From Capitella teleta (lineage: Eukaryota > Annelida > Polychaeta > Capitellidae): a stretch of DNA of 64,000 bases. Every line of letters begins with the position of its first letter. The stretch's first letter is position 1. This document shows, in pieces, positions 27,001 through 38,759 of this stretch. The notes below the pieces were generated by a model. That model was not told where the DNA came from. It made no database searches and saw only the letters and a program-made list of their open reading frames with translations. The position numbers and the translations under genes were made by a program. The stretch lies in assembly GCA_000328365.1 (NCBI GenBank), contig KB295515.1, forward strand, positions 113,503 through 177,502, written 5' to 3'.

Positions 27001-27304
27001 TAGGCTGACTAGCATTCAATTTTATCCTCGCGATGTGGATGAACGACGGATGCCATCTTCCGAGTGCATTGTGGGCTGGTGACGTCACTTTGACATCTGT
27101 CAGATGTCAATACTGCGTTCGACCAACCACAGGTCAATATTCTCGGTTTCGATCGATAGAATTGCCCCCTATCGAATTTCTAACCGCTCTGTTGACTTTT
27201 TAACAGATATATCGAGAGTGAATTAACAAATAAATTAACATAAAGAACGCGAGGTAGTCACATGATTTTGATCACGTGACTCCTTGGATCACATGATCGA
27301 CAAG
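27001..27304. promoter_or_regulatory. Divergent promoter between kinesin-1 and beta-galactosidase
   Basis: The kinesin (minus) and beta-galactosidase (plus) genes diverge from here. A CRE-like TGACGTCA lies at 27080-27087. On the minus strand GAAGATGGC occurs near 27055, and on the plus strand CAAGATGGCGG spans the beta-galactosidase start, both resembling YY1 initiator motifs. The kinesin transcript start is inferred, not shown. E-box sites next to the plus-strand start are listed separately. Confidence 0.45.
27257..27297 (+). promoter_or_regulatory. E-box cluster resembling CLEAR elements
   Basis: Three related sites lie within 41 bp: GTCACATGAT (27257-27266), ATCACGTGAC (27271-27280) and ATCACATGAT (27288-27297), 8 to 48 bp before the beta-galactosidase ATG. 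The middle one differs by one base from the CLEAR consensus GTCACGTGAC bound by TFEB/TFE3/MITF at lysosomal genes. Given that the gene encodes a lysosomal hydrolase, this is a plausible operator. Function is inferred. Confidence 0.6.
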
Positions 27305-30300
27305 ATGGCGGGTGGACGAAGTTGCTATTGCTCAGAGATGTCTCTCCGTTTTTCCGTTTCGATGCTGTTATTGGTGAGATTATATGGAATTGTTTTGCTT
27401 TATAGTAACTTGGGGGTTTTATTAATATTTGGATTGTTTTCTTATGGCTTGTTATAGTGTTGTTTTTATATTCAGTGATAGTGAGTGATGATCACGATGT
27501 AATTCCACAAGTGTAACTGATCTGATCATTATCAGTTAGAGTTTGGCATTGTCGCCCCAATAGCGCACATTGTGGTTTATTATTGAGAGGGGATCGTCGA
27601 ATCGAATGACCCGAGATGGCCGAAATGGGTATAACTTATGTGTTACCAATACCTGATGATGTAACAAGAGTTCAAGTTACTTAAAACACAATAAAGTTAG
27701 CAATAATAACATCGCCGGCCGAGAGCGCTCGGGTTGTTAGTTTCCGGTGTTGTGAGCAAGCGCAAAAGATGTAAACAATAGCACGTTTCCTGGGCACCTA
27801 ACGTTATGACCATAGATGTCGTAAACATTATGACCGTTATGATTCTGGGGGAAGCTGAACATGCTGGATATTTTCCTACGTTTTTGCCGTCATCAACTTC
27901 ACAATCGGCTACAGGCAGATAACATAGCGCTGAATTGGCTTCTCTCTCATCGTTACCTTCAAAGTTAACATTAAACTCTGGTGACAACGATTTAATGTGC
28001 TTGCGAACATATTTCATTATTGATAAACAGACACATGTGCGACCACGTCTTATTGTTGTTGAAGAAGTCACATGACAGGATCATGTGATGTAAACACAAA
28101 ATGGCGAATTAGCCGAAGCGTCATCCTTTCGAAAAAAAATCACATTTTCTGATTTGTAGCCTCGATTGCTCGGATAAATCGTTCGTAAGAGGTGCAATGT
28201 TTAAACTAATTATATAACGGTTCTATTGAGTGTATTCCTATGTGTGCAATGATTGCAATGGCTCTCAACGAGCACGCGCTATGGCTCTAAATGGATCCGA
28301 TATGTGCCTGTTATGTAGTGCATTTATGCAAACGGATATTTCAGGCACACTTGTGGGCTTAATCACGATGTACTCGTCTCCTGATGTAGCTCCCCGGCCA
28401 TGGGGTAGCAGAACAGTTCCTATATTGTACACTACACTACGGCTTGGGGAGCTAATCATGATGGTATTATTAATAGCATGATGATGATGATCATCATCAT
28501 GATTCATGACAGATAGCTCTTCAACTTCCAAGATAACCCAGCTGGCACCAACTGAGCTAATAGATGTCTAAAAGACGTGGACTCGACTTGGCTAAAAGAC
28601 AGCTAGAACTGGGGTCCAAACGCAATAAAAAAAGACGTGTAAATTTCCACAACTTTTAGACGTCTCATATCTAGTCGACTAAAAGACGTCTCAAACAAGA
28701 CATTCTTTAGACGTCTCACATCTAGTTGACTAAAAGACGTCTCAAACAAGACATTCTTTAGACGTCTCACATCTAGTCGACTAAAAGACGTCTCAAACAA
28801 GATGTTAATCAGGCTTTACTTTGACAACTTAAAGACATGAACAAGAGTAATGTATTTCTATTTCCATTTATTTGACATAGATGAAAACAATTGAAATAAA
28901 ACAACTACACAACTATAAAAAAACACACTACACAAAACTACAGTTCACTTTTGCCTCTTTGTGGCATTTTTCAGTCTGTTTCGGATGAATTCGTTAATTC
29001 GCTGTTCTGTGACAGTGCTTGAAAACTTTTCCAAAACAGATTCTAGAAAATTGTTCACAGAAACAGTATTTGCGTCAAGTTTGATTCAAACTATGTTTAC
29101 TTACAAACTATGAGTACATGTAAAGATGAGCCTCTGAAGGCTGTTCTCGCTGCTTCTTCTTTGATGATGACAGCCGCCTCAAAACTTTATTCAGTTTTCT
29201 ATCACCTGAGTACGAAATCATATTATAACTTGTAACCAACTTAAGAAAATCACCTTTACTTTTAAGCGTTGAGGTGAAAGTTGGTTCATCTGAAAATAAA
29301 TTGTGTTTTAACTGAGTTCTCAATGCTTCTAATTTGGAATTATATATATTGGGTTCTCTGTATAGAACACCATTAACCAAAGAATGTTTTACCTTTATCC
29401 TTGGCTTGATCATTACTCATGTCATCCAGAACTTGTTCCAGAGCACCTATAATGTAAATAACACTATTATAAAATATTGTTCTCAGATTTACAAAAAAAA
29501 AAGCCAATATTCTTATTATATTATTATGTTGACTTGTTGTTAGTCCGATGTTTCATCTTTCCATATGAAAGAATACGATCTAAGCACGAATAAAACGTTT
29601 GTATGATTTAGTTATAAACAGTGAAATACTGAAAGGATCTCTGAACAAACCATCCGCTTCATCCATTTCATAGAGGAAGTCTTCTTCCTTTTTCCTCTTC
29701 ACCCCTCTTCGGTTGTCCTGATCATCTCCCTCTTCAGCTGTTGTTGCGTCATATTCATGGCAATCTTCTTCCTTATCTGAATCACAAAAATGATAATAAT
29801 GAAGAAACTTAATTATTTCGCATAATAGTGCTTTTGGACTCCCCAACAGTAACAGAATAAATATGTCAGCTGGTTCAAAGCTAGTTAAATAAATAATAAA
29901 TTACAGCAACTCACCTGATGTAAATTTGACTTTCACCAACTTGAAAGACTGCCAGGTCTTCTCATTGGGGTTCTTCTCTGTCAAGATAAGCAGGCTCTGC
30001 ATTTGTGCCTTTCGGCCAAAAGACTGTCCCTCTCTTGATCCAGTACCTGGAGCCACTCCTTCTACCTCTCTGCAATTTTCGAACCAAACTGCTCTCACCC
30101 ACTGCTTGTATGCATTCATGTTGGAAAGAAAGTGGGAAAAAATAAGAGTAGGATCCACAACATAATGACACAGTGGAAATACTTCGAGGAGTCCTAAGCA
30201 ATGTCCGAGCATCTTTTGGAAGTTTGTAGCCTTCATCTCTGAAGATGGACAGCATCTCATTGATCGATTCTCTGGTTTGGTGAGTTTTTGTGGCCCAGTT

Positions 30301-32653
30301 CCTCAACTTCATCTTTAAATTGTTCTCCAATGATCTTTCTGTCACCTGATAAACTACATCAATTGAGGAATCCTCAATATTATCTTCAGAACTAATGTAG
30401 TCACAGTCACTATCAGAAGATGTGAAAGCATCATCAGACGTGGCAAAATCCGAATGACTGTCAGGAGAATCATGACAGGAAACGTCTCCACCGTCTTTTT
30501 CCTCAACTAAATGGCAACTTGATTGTGTTTCTGAACCACCATTGGCTGCACTTTGTTCCTCTTCCGATTCTTCACTATCAGAACTGATAGTAAGTTGCAT
30601 CACGAGAACGCGATTTCTGCGCCATTCTCTATTATACTGGTCCATTATATTTGCAAATCTGTTATAATGAGGAAAAAAATATTTTAGGGCTAAACCTAAA
30701 CTAAGCTTCACAGTATCCATATCATCTGAATTTGCAATGTCTAATGGCGAACTACTGAAAATGTCACCAAATGACGAAATATTGTAATTGAGAGCTGTGC
30801 GTATAATTGATGACTGAAGTGGATGTTTATCTTTACAATCTCAAATAGCCAAGAATGCAGGATTCACAAATTCCAGGTGTGACCAGCGGTTCAAAGAAAG
30901 TGGCCTGGTGGGTATCAATGGCATGCCTAATCGGCTAATGCTCGATTTATCACTCAACGGGAGGTCACGATGGCAATTACCCTATTAATTACCTTGAATG
31001 ACTTTATTGACTCAATCTAACACATGTGGATTTATTTCTAAAACTTATACTATAATATTATAACCGTACACATAAGACTGTGTTAATTTAACACATTCAT
31101 CAGTTGAGTTGAGTTATGTCTCGCGCAAATTGAGAGACAGGTTCATTTTTACGCATCCTATTATATACGAGCATGCGAGCCCATTGGAAATATATGTATT
31201 GTAAATGCGGAGGCATTTTTTGCTTCAGAACTTTAGTAAATGTAAACTTTCGAATTAGTTAATGGCAGGTGGCAGACGTTTAATAGATGGTCTGTTTCTG
31301 GCATCAAAGTTCGGCGAGATGCCAGACTGCCCATGCGGATTCATTAGCATGGGATTTCGTCATTTAGATTGGATATAGAGATATTAGATATCGACACAAC
31401 TTGTGTTTGCCTGGTCCTGCGCTAGTAATCTCCGAAACAACGGCTATTATTACTCAAAACTGTTAAAACTTATTCATCAATGTCGCTATGCGGCTCCCCA
31501 CATGAGCACAACAAAGTTATAGGGATGTCACACACATAGGCCTAAATTGAGGATATTATTGTTAGTTAATCAATTGTGCAGTTGTTTATAAATGCATATA
31601 TACGGTCGATTGCGGGAACATCAGTGCTAGCCTATCCTTATGAAAAATCACCTTTCACCAGCAATAATATTACAGTTATTATGCACTGTATTTTTGTTAT
31701 ATTGTGTTCTATATGTTCTTTCTTCCACATTATTGTTCACGAATTGTAATACATTAATTATTATATTTTATAATAGCCTACTAATTTTCACATAAATACA
31801 TCACAAAACATGCANNNNNNNNNNNNNNNNNNNNNNNNNNNNNNNNNNNNNNNNNNNNNNNNNNGCAGGTAGATCTCGATTGGTTCTTCTAAAATTAGGC
31901 GATTGCTTTCGTGACTTTCGTCTAACACTATGCGCGCGATGCAAAGAGAATTTGAAGAAAGAGTGAAGTTCGCGCGGCACGTGTTGCAGCAGCGCGCGCT
32001 TGGCTCTGATTGGCTGCTGGCTCTCAGCGCGTTGTGCGGCTGCCTCGCGCATGGTCTGAGAAGTGCTAAAACTGGTGGAGAGACGAGTACCCCAATTCTA
32101 GCTTAGTCTATGCGTCTTAAAGACATCTTGTGTTAAAGCTCCTTGAATTAAAATTTTAGCTCCTTGAATTAAAATTTTATTATAAGTGGAAGAGTGGAGT
32201 ACTTCCGAATTATTTCAGCACTTTTATCAGTGCTGGACGAGGAGATGATCGGTTGCGGGTCCCGTTGCATCGACACCAATTCTTCCAACTGGGTCTCCGC
32301 TATTCAATTACCAACACCGTCAACCCATTCCCACGCCATCTTCTCTCATATTCATCAACTCATTCAATAGCCTCATTTTCAAAAAGAATCAAATCTCATT
32401 TCATCAATCAATATTCATATCAATGTTTAATAGAAAACTGCTATGTCTGCAATAACCAAAATTAATATCCTATCAATAGTTCTCTCTCCCTCTCATGCTC
32501 GTCTCATATCATTATCATCATGAATATCATTATCATTTCATCATCCCCCGGGGTGGCCAGCGCGAAAACGGACACTTGTTGTGCCTTAGCCTGGTCTCCC
32601 TGCATCATCATACTATCATCATCATCATTACTACCATTAGTCTGCACCGGAAG

Positions 32654-32685
<32 letters not shown>

Positions 32686-35600
32686 GAATTTATTTATTTT
32701 TTTTCTCCCCGCTTAATTCACATTGATGTATGTTGTTGTTAAATAAATGATTTCTCTCTCTCTCTCTCTTGTGCCTGCTGGAAATGGCTCATAAATGAAC
32801 GTGTCGCCTAAAATGGTTTTGACTAAACACAGATGAATATAATGAAATATGTCATTTCCTTCATGCGCTTGACAGCACATTCTTTAGTCTACTGAAAAAA
32901 TATTAAAATTTAAAAAGTTCGAAATATCAATAATTTACTAATTTATGCAATTAATTGCTTTAATTACCACCATGACCTTGAACTTGGAGTTAATTAATTA
33001 AAACTCTATATTTAGTCAGATGTATTTGCTAGCAATGTACTGTATTGATTTCAATGCAACTATTTGCATAACAACTGAGATATTGGCCTTTGAGTATATC
33101 ATAATAACTATTATGCAAGATTACGCAAGAATGGTGCAGGTGCATTTTTTCCCTTTTTTCCTTCACAATGCATATTTGGTGTATAAAGAAATTACTATAC
33201 ATCTATGTGTATCATTTTAAGAAGGCAAGTTATATAAATACAGACCCGTAATCCTTAGACATATGTTAACCCTTCCTGTGCTATTCGCGACTATTGTCGC
33301 GGTGCGTTATGATCTTGCTGACTGCTGGAGGTTTAGGAATAGTTAGACTTGCACAGTGCCAAATTTGAGTTCATTCGACCATAATCTCACTTCCCCAGAC
33401 ACATAATTATGCATAAGGTACTTTTTTATGATGTTCAGTATACAGTCAGACCCCGTTAATCCGCCGTCATGTAATCCGCCCTTTTCTTAATCCACCTTAA
33501 AATCCCAGGGACGAATCATTTGTAATGTTAATTGTGCTATGTAATCCGTCCTTTTTGTTAATCCACTTCCGGCCACGATTCTCAGGAACAAAATAATCTA
33601 CACTGTACCATTATAAATTACATATGTAATCCGCCCTTCAAAATGTCATAGTGTAAACAAACATAAGACACGACACGTCAGTTGTCGGTGATTCTTTTAA
33701 AGTCAGGTCAGTTAAACAACAAATGGTGCCCCTCCACCTATTCAACGTTTAAGAAGTTGATTAAACAAATGAATCAAATGCGGGTATCGTCGCCGTGTCG
33801 ATTCCTTTATGTCTGTGTGGATGGCTTACTTTCAATTTAATTGGTCGCTCAGATGATGTTCAAGAGCAGAACGAACGACGAGAGCTGTGAGTGGAGATCA
33901 TGGAATCGAGTGGAGAAGCGAATGGAATTGAAACTGGGAGAGTCGGAGCTGATCCACATACACATGCATAAAATGAGAGCCTACAACAACCATTCTTCAG
34001 TTATTGTCTCTACTCTCTAAATTGCCCACTTCATTTGATTGGGGTTATTTCGATCTACAACCTGCTTGTAACCTAATGGTACATGCCACTATATGATACA
34101 TGGGTTTTTGTACATCATTTAATTGTGTAATCATGTAATCCGCCCTTTTCGTTAATCCGCCTGTTTCCTTGGGAATGGAGGAGGGCGGATTAATGGGGTC
34201 TGACTGTATATAAACCAGGAAAATATGTCAAATATTGCCCTTTTTTTATTGCAGTATTTCTTTTCATTTTTCTCTTCTCTTACATGTCCTTTCAAAACAC
34301 AAAAGAAAGTATTTGTTCATTTGATAGCATTTGAGTAGTTTGCAGCTCATAAGCACTTTTAGGTTATTTTTAGCAAAATATTGTATTTTCTTTACTGTTT
34401 CTCACAATAAACCTTACCTTCATTCATAAGTACTGTACTATAGGTAATCTTGTCAGGCATTTCTTATCCTTGAATGAATTATCCATCAAGGACTGAAATA
34501 GCCTGCAAGTAGTGGGTGGATCAACTCCTCCTTTCATGCACTAATGTACTTGATGTTCAAGTGAATGGGGGTGGTTCAGACAGCGTTCCTCAAGCTTTAT
34601 TTCTACAGTCAACCGCTAGAAATAAATTGATGCCTGCAAAAATTTCATCATTCATATACATGTTTATGCTGTGATTACATTTGGACTAAAATATCAGGAT
34701 TGGGTCCTGAGCTAATATCCAATTGTTTATTACCACCATCACGTGTGTAGCCACCAATAAATAAATAATACATTGAACCCTAATTAATTCTCCTGATCCT
34801 CTTGAATATCGAAATGTATAAATGATAATAAATACTAATATCTTTTATCTTCTTTTCTTCCCTCTAGGTATCTTGTGTTTTTGCAAAACAGTCATTTACA
34901 GTTGACTACCAGCGAAACACTTTTCTCAAGGATGGTGTTCCATTCCGCTACATCGCAGGGAGCATTCATTATTCCAGAGTTCCTTATTATTACTGGCAAG
35001 ATAGGCTGACAAAGATGTATGCTGCAGGCTTGGATGCGGTACAGATGTGAGACATTTATGAATGTTCTTGGCTGAACTTAATGTGTCTTTTTCCTTCAAG
35101 TTATGTGCCATGGAATGTCCATGAAACCTCTCCTGGTGTTTATGACTTTGATGGTCAGCAAGATCTTGTCGGTTTCATCCGAATGGCGCAGAAGACCGGC
35201 CTATTGGTCATTCTCAGAGCTGGACCTTACATTTGTGGTGAATGGGAGTTTGTGAGATTTCATTATCTCTTTTTAACCACTATAACAACTGTTCATTTAC
35301 TAGGGTGGTTTCCCTCCATGGATATTGAAAAACAACGGTTCGATTGTCGTCAGATCTATGGACCCTGGTCAGTGGATTCTTAATGCGATTCTATCCGATA
35401 TTTATTTTTTTGTACAGGCTACATCAAACCTGTTGACAAGTGGCTTGCTGTGCTGCTGCCGAAGATGAGGCCTCTTTTGTACTCCAATGGTGGCCCTGTT
35501 ATCATGGTTCAAGTAATATCTTCTTGGAAAAATTTCTTCCAGTGATATTAATTTTGCACTACAGGTTGAGAATGAATATGGTAGCTATAGTGGAGTCGAC

Positions 35601-38600
35601 TGTGGTTTGGATTACACCGCTCATTTGCGAGATTTGTTCAAATCCTATCTTGGCGATGACATCGTTCTGTTCACTACAGACGGTGATGGTGATGGATACC
35701 TCAAATGTGGTGCTATTAATGGAACTCTGGCGACCGTGGATTTTGGTGCTGGCGGAAGTATGTGAGTCTCATCATGTGGGATTATCTTAATTTCATTATC
35801 ATCAGATGTGACGGCTGCCCTGGATGTCATGCGACAGTGGAATAAAGGAGGACCTTTGGTACAATCCAATCAACCATTGTATCTCTTTAATCATTTCTAA
35901 TTAATTAGGTGAATTCTGAGTTCTACACTGGTTGGTTAGATTACTGGCAGGGCTCTCATTCCCGCGTCGACACAGATACTGCTGTAAAGTCACTCAAGGA
36001 GATGCTGGACATTGGAGCTAGTGTCAACATGTATGCTATATACTGTATAGTTTTTGGTTATATGCGCAGTGTGCTCAGGCAGAGGCTGAGAGCATGTCAC
36101 TTTCACTTTATATAGACGCGCATTCCACAAAAATCCCTTGTAAACCCGTGGAAAGCACGTCGGCGTGTGGCCCAAAGTTATGTATTGCTTAAAACAACAG
36201 GCTGCATAGCCAAAAGAACCTGCATGGCATCAGTTCAATTAAAGATAGGCCTACTCTATGCTTAGTACATTTATTCTGTTTACAGCATTAGGGATTGAGT
36301 GACACCAGCCATTAATACCATAGCTCACAAGAAGCGACCTACATAATATGGTTTGCATGGCCATGCTTGGCTGTGCATGCTCTGATTTAAGGCTGTGCAT
36401 GGATCACGTTCTCTTCCAATGCTGCTAATTGATTTAATATTGATCTATAGAGATCGTTTAAAGCAGCCTCATAAGGTCTAAGTGCCGTAAAACAATTTTC
36501 TTTCTTTTCATAAGGTCTTTGAGTCTTAGATTGTACATTTCCAAAGCATGGTTGCTGATGTATACAATCAGTAGTGCATTGCGTCTTATGGGCTTATAGA
36601 TCTTCAATCATGCAGTTGGGGAAAACATTTTGGTCCTGATAACGAATTTGCCTGCAGTTGGGGAATTTTTTTTTCTGAAAAGGAGTTTGACTCGTGAAAT
36701 CGACAAGCAGTGAGCTGTCTGTGTATAACATGCCTTTCATTGTTTTTCCTGAATCGAGGGAAAACTGGTTAAAAACTGAGATTGCTGACAGTGCCTATAA
36801 CAGATAAAGTGAGATATCAGCACTAAATTAAATACCTTGGCGCTGGTGGGCGTGTTCATAAATTAATTAATTTCTGGTTTGAAAAAGGTCGGATGCGCGT
36901 TTAATTAGGAGAGTGCTTATAACATAACATAGACAATGCGGTATACATATCCCTTTGATTAACAATTTTTTTCATATCTCAAGGTATATGTTTGAAGGAG
37001 GGACGAATTTTGGATACATGAATGGTAAATTGTCACATGTGATCTTTTTTGTTGTGACCTTTGCTGATCTAGTGACATCATTATAGGGGCTGATCCTCCA
37101 TTCAATGTCTGCCCTACGAGTTATGACTATGATGCTCCCCTGACAGAAGCTGGAGATCTGACTGAGAAATACAACGCCATTAAAACGCTCCTTGCTAAGG
37201 TGAGTCATGGATTCACACAGCTACATTGCACTTTTTGTGGTTATGGACTGTGCCTTAAACCTAATCTTTGGATTTCTGAAATATTTAAGTCTTTTAATTA
37301 TAAAAAAAACATTTGCATGATAACTTAGCTATGATTATGATTATCAGCATTCTGCAATGGTTAAGGCATGGTTTCATTCTATAATTTGCAAGTTATAAAT
37401 CAAATTGTTTTACCAATGATGCTCATTCACAGTACAAGACCCTGCCTAACATCACTGTACACTCTTTACCCAAGAAAGCGTATGGCAATGTCACGATGCT
37501 GAAGGTAGGTCGACATCACTCAGTTTGAAGGCAAGTTGATCTTGTTCTTTACGCAGTATTCCACGGTTTTGGATTCTTTGGAGTCAATCGCTCCTTCTGA
37601 ACCTGTCCACTCTCCTCACCCACTCAGTATGGAGGAAATTGATCAGGTCAGGAAGATAGACTAGTAATTAGTATTTAATAATTGATTTTATATTCCAGGG
37701 TTACGGTTTCATTCTGTATCGCCATATCATACAAGACGATAACATTGTCAAGGAATTAAGTGTTCCTGGTATTAGAGACAGAGGTTATGTCATGCTTGAT
37801 GGGGTAGGCTGCTAAATTGGTTTATGAATGACCTACTTAGGCTTTTTTCTTGTAGGAGCCACAAGGGATGTTAGACCGCACTGGAGCGACGTCTATGAAT
37901 ATTCTCTCCAGAAAGGGTCAAAGTTTGGATATTTTAGTCGAAAACCAAGGAAGGATTAACTTTGGAGCTCAAATCAATGGAAATCGTAAGGTAAGGATGT
38001 TATTTATTGTGTGTTTTATTTGCGTTAACATGGCTGTTTGTGCAGGGCATCATCTCTGATGTTACCCTAGGTGGTAACAACTTGACCGAATGGGACATGT
38101 ATCCAATCAACTTCACCCAACTCTACCCCACAATCCACCAAAAACATGGAGAGTCACTATTCTTCAGGTTTACCACTGAAATATTGGACGCTTCGAAATA
38201 ATATGTTGCGTAATCTTGCAGGTCAAATGCTAAACCTTCACTTGATCTTCAGCCGTCAATTTACGTGGGAATATTCATGGGTGGATCCGATGAGATTAAA
38301 GACACTTACCTTAATTTGTGCGGCTGGTCCAAGGTGGGTCTACGCACAATTTATATCATTACATAATCTACTTATTCAATTTGTAGGGTCAAGCTTTTTT
38401 GAATGGTTTCAATCTTGGACGTTACTGGCCAACAGCTGGACCTCAAGTGACCCTCTATGTCCCTAAAGGAGTCATCTATGCTGACCCTCAACCAAATGTC
38501 CTCGTTTTGGTTGAACTGGAGGCGGCGCCCTGTCCTGGCGATGGTTGCTATGTCCAGTTGAATGACCACTATAATGTCAGTGGCCGTTGTTTCTATGAAG

Positions 38601-38641
38601 GGCCTAAGCCGACTTATAAGTTTAGAAGCAATAGACTTTGA
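27305..38641 (+). CDS. GLB1: Lysosomal beta-galactosidase, GH35
   Basis: Hydrolyses terminal beta-galactose from glycolipids and glycoproteins, probably in the lysosome. Seventeen exons join in frame to 656 aa: 27305-27373, 34868-35046, 35101-35251, 35304-35367, 35418-35512, 35565-35757, 35806-35858, 35909-36030, 36984-37024, 37087-37199, 37433-37504, 37557-37646, 37699-37803, 37856-37990, 38046-38167, 38222-38333, 38387-38641. Exon 1 supplies most of a signal peptide ([18 protein letters not shown]), and mature sequence starts near [10 protein letters not shown]35 hallmarks: [23 protein letters not shown], acid/base Glu190 in VENEYG, nucleophile Glu272 in [26 protein letters not shown], and C-terminal [10 protein letters not shown]. 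Length and order match human GLB1. Most introns are about 45-60 bp, but intron 1 is 7.5 kb and intron 8 about 950 bp. The coding sequence is intact. Confidence 0.95.
27374..28386. other. GLB1 intron 1, 5' part, with second E-box pair
   Basis: Non-coding as read here. At 28067-28089 two E-box sites, GTCACATGAC and ATCATGTGAT, lie just before AAAATGGCG at 28098, repeating the arrangement of the main promoter 800 bp upstream. The minus-strand ORF 27697-28071 (124 aa) shows no domain and begins inside one E-box, so it is not called. Confidence 0.4.
28387..28454. mobile_element. Tiny MITE with TAGCTCCCC ends
   Basis: Begins TAGCTCCCC and ends GGGGAGCTA. Its complement (TAGCTCCCCAAGCCGTAG onward) aligns with the left part of the element at 40164-40284. 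Only 68 bp long, with no clear target duplication, so it is probably internally deleted. Confidence 0.6.
28656..28803. repeat. 51-bp tandem repeat, about 2.9 copies
   Basis: Units begin at 28656, 28707 and 28758, almost identical, each holding two copies of the palindrome AGACGTCT in inverted arrangement. The unit is a multiple of three, so an open frame ([15 protein letters not shown] repeats) runs through on the minus strand, but nothing else supports a protein. Confidence 0.8.
29108..29413 (-). other. Unassigned minus-strand ORF
   Basis: A 101-residue reading containing the run [19 protein letters not shown] and an [11 protein letters not shown] basic end. No family recognised. It follows the decayed ORF at 29580-30720 on the same strand and may be its C-terminal part. 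Low certainty. Confidence 0.25.
29580..30720 (-). pseudogene. Decayed transposon-associated or orphan ORF
   Basis: A 252-residue minus-strand reading (30720-29962) begins [10 protein letters not shown], then carries an acidic Ser/Glu-rich nuclear-type region and a segment [19 protein letters not shown] then [12 protein letters not shown]. From memory, that last pattern recurs in uncharacterised proteins of many invertebrates that appear to travel with DNA transposons. Beyond TPR the likely homologous sequence ([39 protein letters not shown]) is split over two frames, consistent with a one-base loss near 30048 and a one-base gain near 29963, followed by a donor-like CAG/GTGAG near 29915. An acidic ORF at 29846-29580 with a KRKKE nuclear signal may be a further exon. 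The gene appears broken or mis-assembled. It lies antisense in GLB1 intron 1. Confidence 0.45.
30721..31814. other. GLB1 intron 1, no feature
   Basis: AT-rich intronic DNA. No ORF, repeat end or RNA gene recognised. Confidence 0.4.
31815..31864. other. Assembly gap (50 N)
   Basis: Exactly fifty N bases, most likely a scaffold join of unknown true size, inside GLB1 intron 1. The sequences on the two sides cannot be assumed contiguous. The apparent ORF crossing it is meaningless. Confidence 0.98.
31865..33442. other. GLB1 intron 1 with simple repeats
   Basis: Contains a 24-bp direct repeat around AGCTCCTTGAATTAAAATTT at 32134-32180, a CATCAT-rich stretch at 32500-32640, an A homopolymer at 32654-32681 and a CT microsatellite at 32752-32769. 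The A-run and CT-run after a GC-rich segment look like the 3' end of an old retroposon, but no coding remnant was recognised. Confidence 0.4.
33443..34206. mobile_element. Second pogo-like MITE family with TA duplication
   Basis: Left end CAGTCAGACCCCGTTAATCC and right end GGATTAATGGGGTCTGACTG are inverted complements, flanked by TA on both sides (TATA at 33439-33442 and 34207-34210). The word TAATCCGCC recurs inside, facing both ways. It has pogo/Tigger-type ends but different sequence from the 465-1156 element. No transposase. Inserted in GLB1 intron 1. Confidence 0.85.
34207..34867. other. 3' part of GLB1 intron 1
   Basis: AT-rich intronic sequence ending in the acceptor CCTCTAG at 34861-34867. 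Nothing else recognised. Confidence 0.5.
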
Positions 38642-38723
38642 TGTCATGTGTTAGGGTATCCAATGCATTTACTCAAGAGCATTTCTTCAAATCTATGTAT
38701 ACAGGGTTCTCTCACAAAATAAT

Positions 38724-38729
38724 AATAAA
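38724..38729 (+). terminator. Probable polyadenylation signal of GLB1
   Basis: AATAAA lies 83 bp after the beta-galactosidase stop codon, the first such hexamer downstream, so cleavage is expected near 38740-38755. Inferred from position only. Confidence 0.5.
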
Positions 38730-38759
38730 TTTTGTATTGCTGGAATTTTGTAATTAATT

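Noticed and set aside
27697-28071. 124-codon minus-strand ORF upstream of an E-box pair
   Set aside because: No domain and its ATG lies inside an E-box motif. It could be real but nothing supports it.
31801-32052. Minus-strand ORF through the gap
   Set aside because: Depends on N bases and has no domain.
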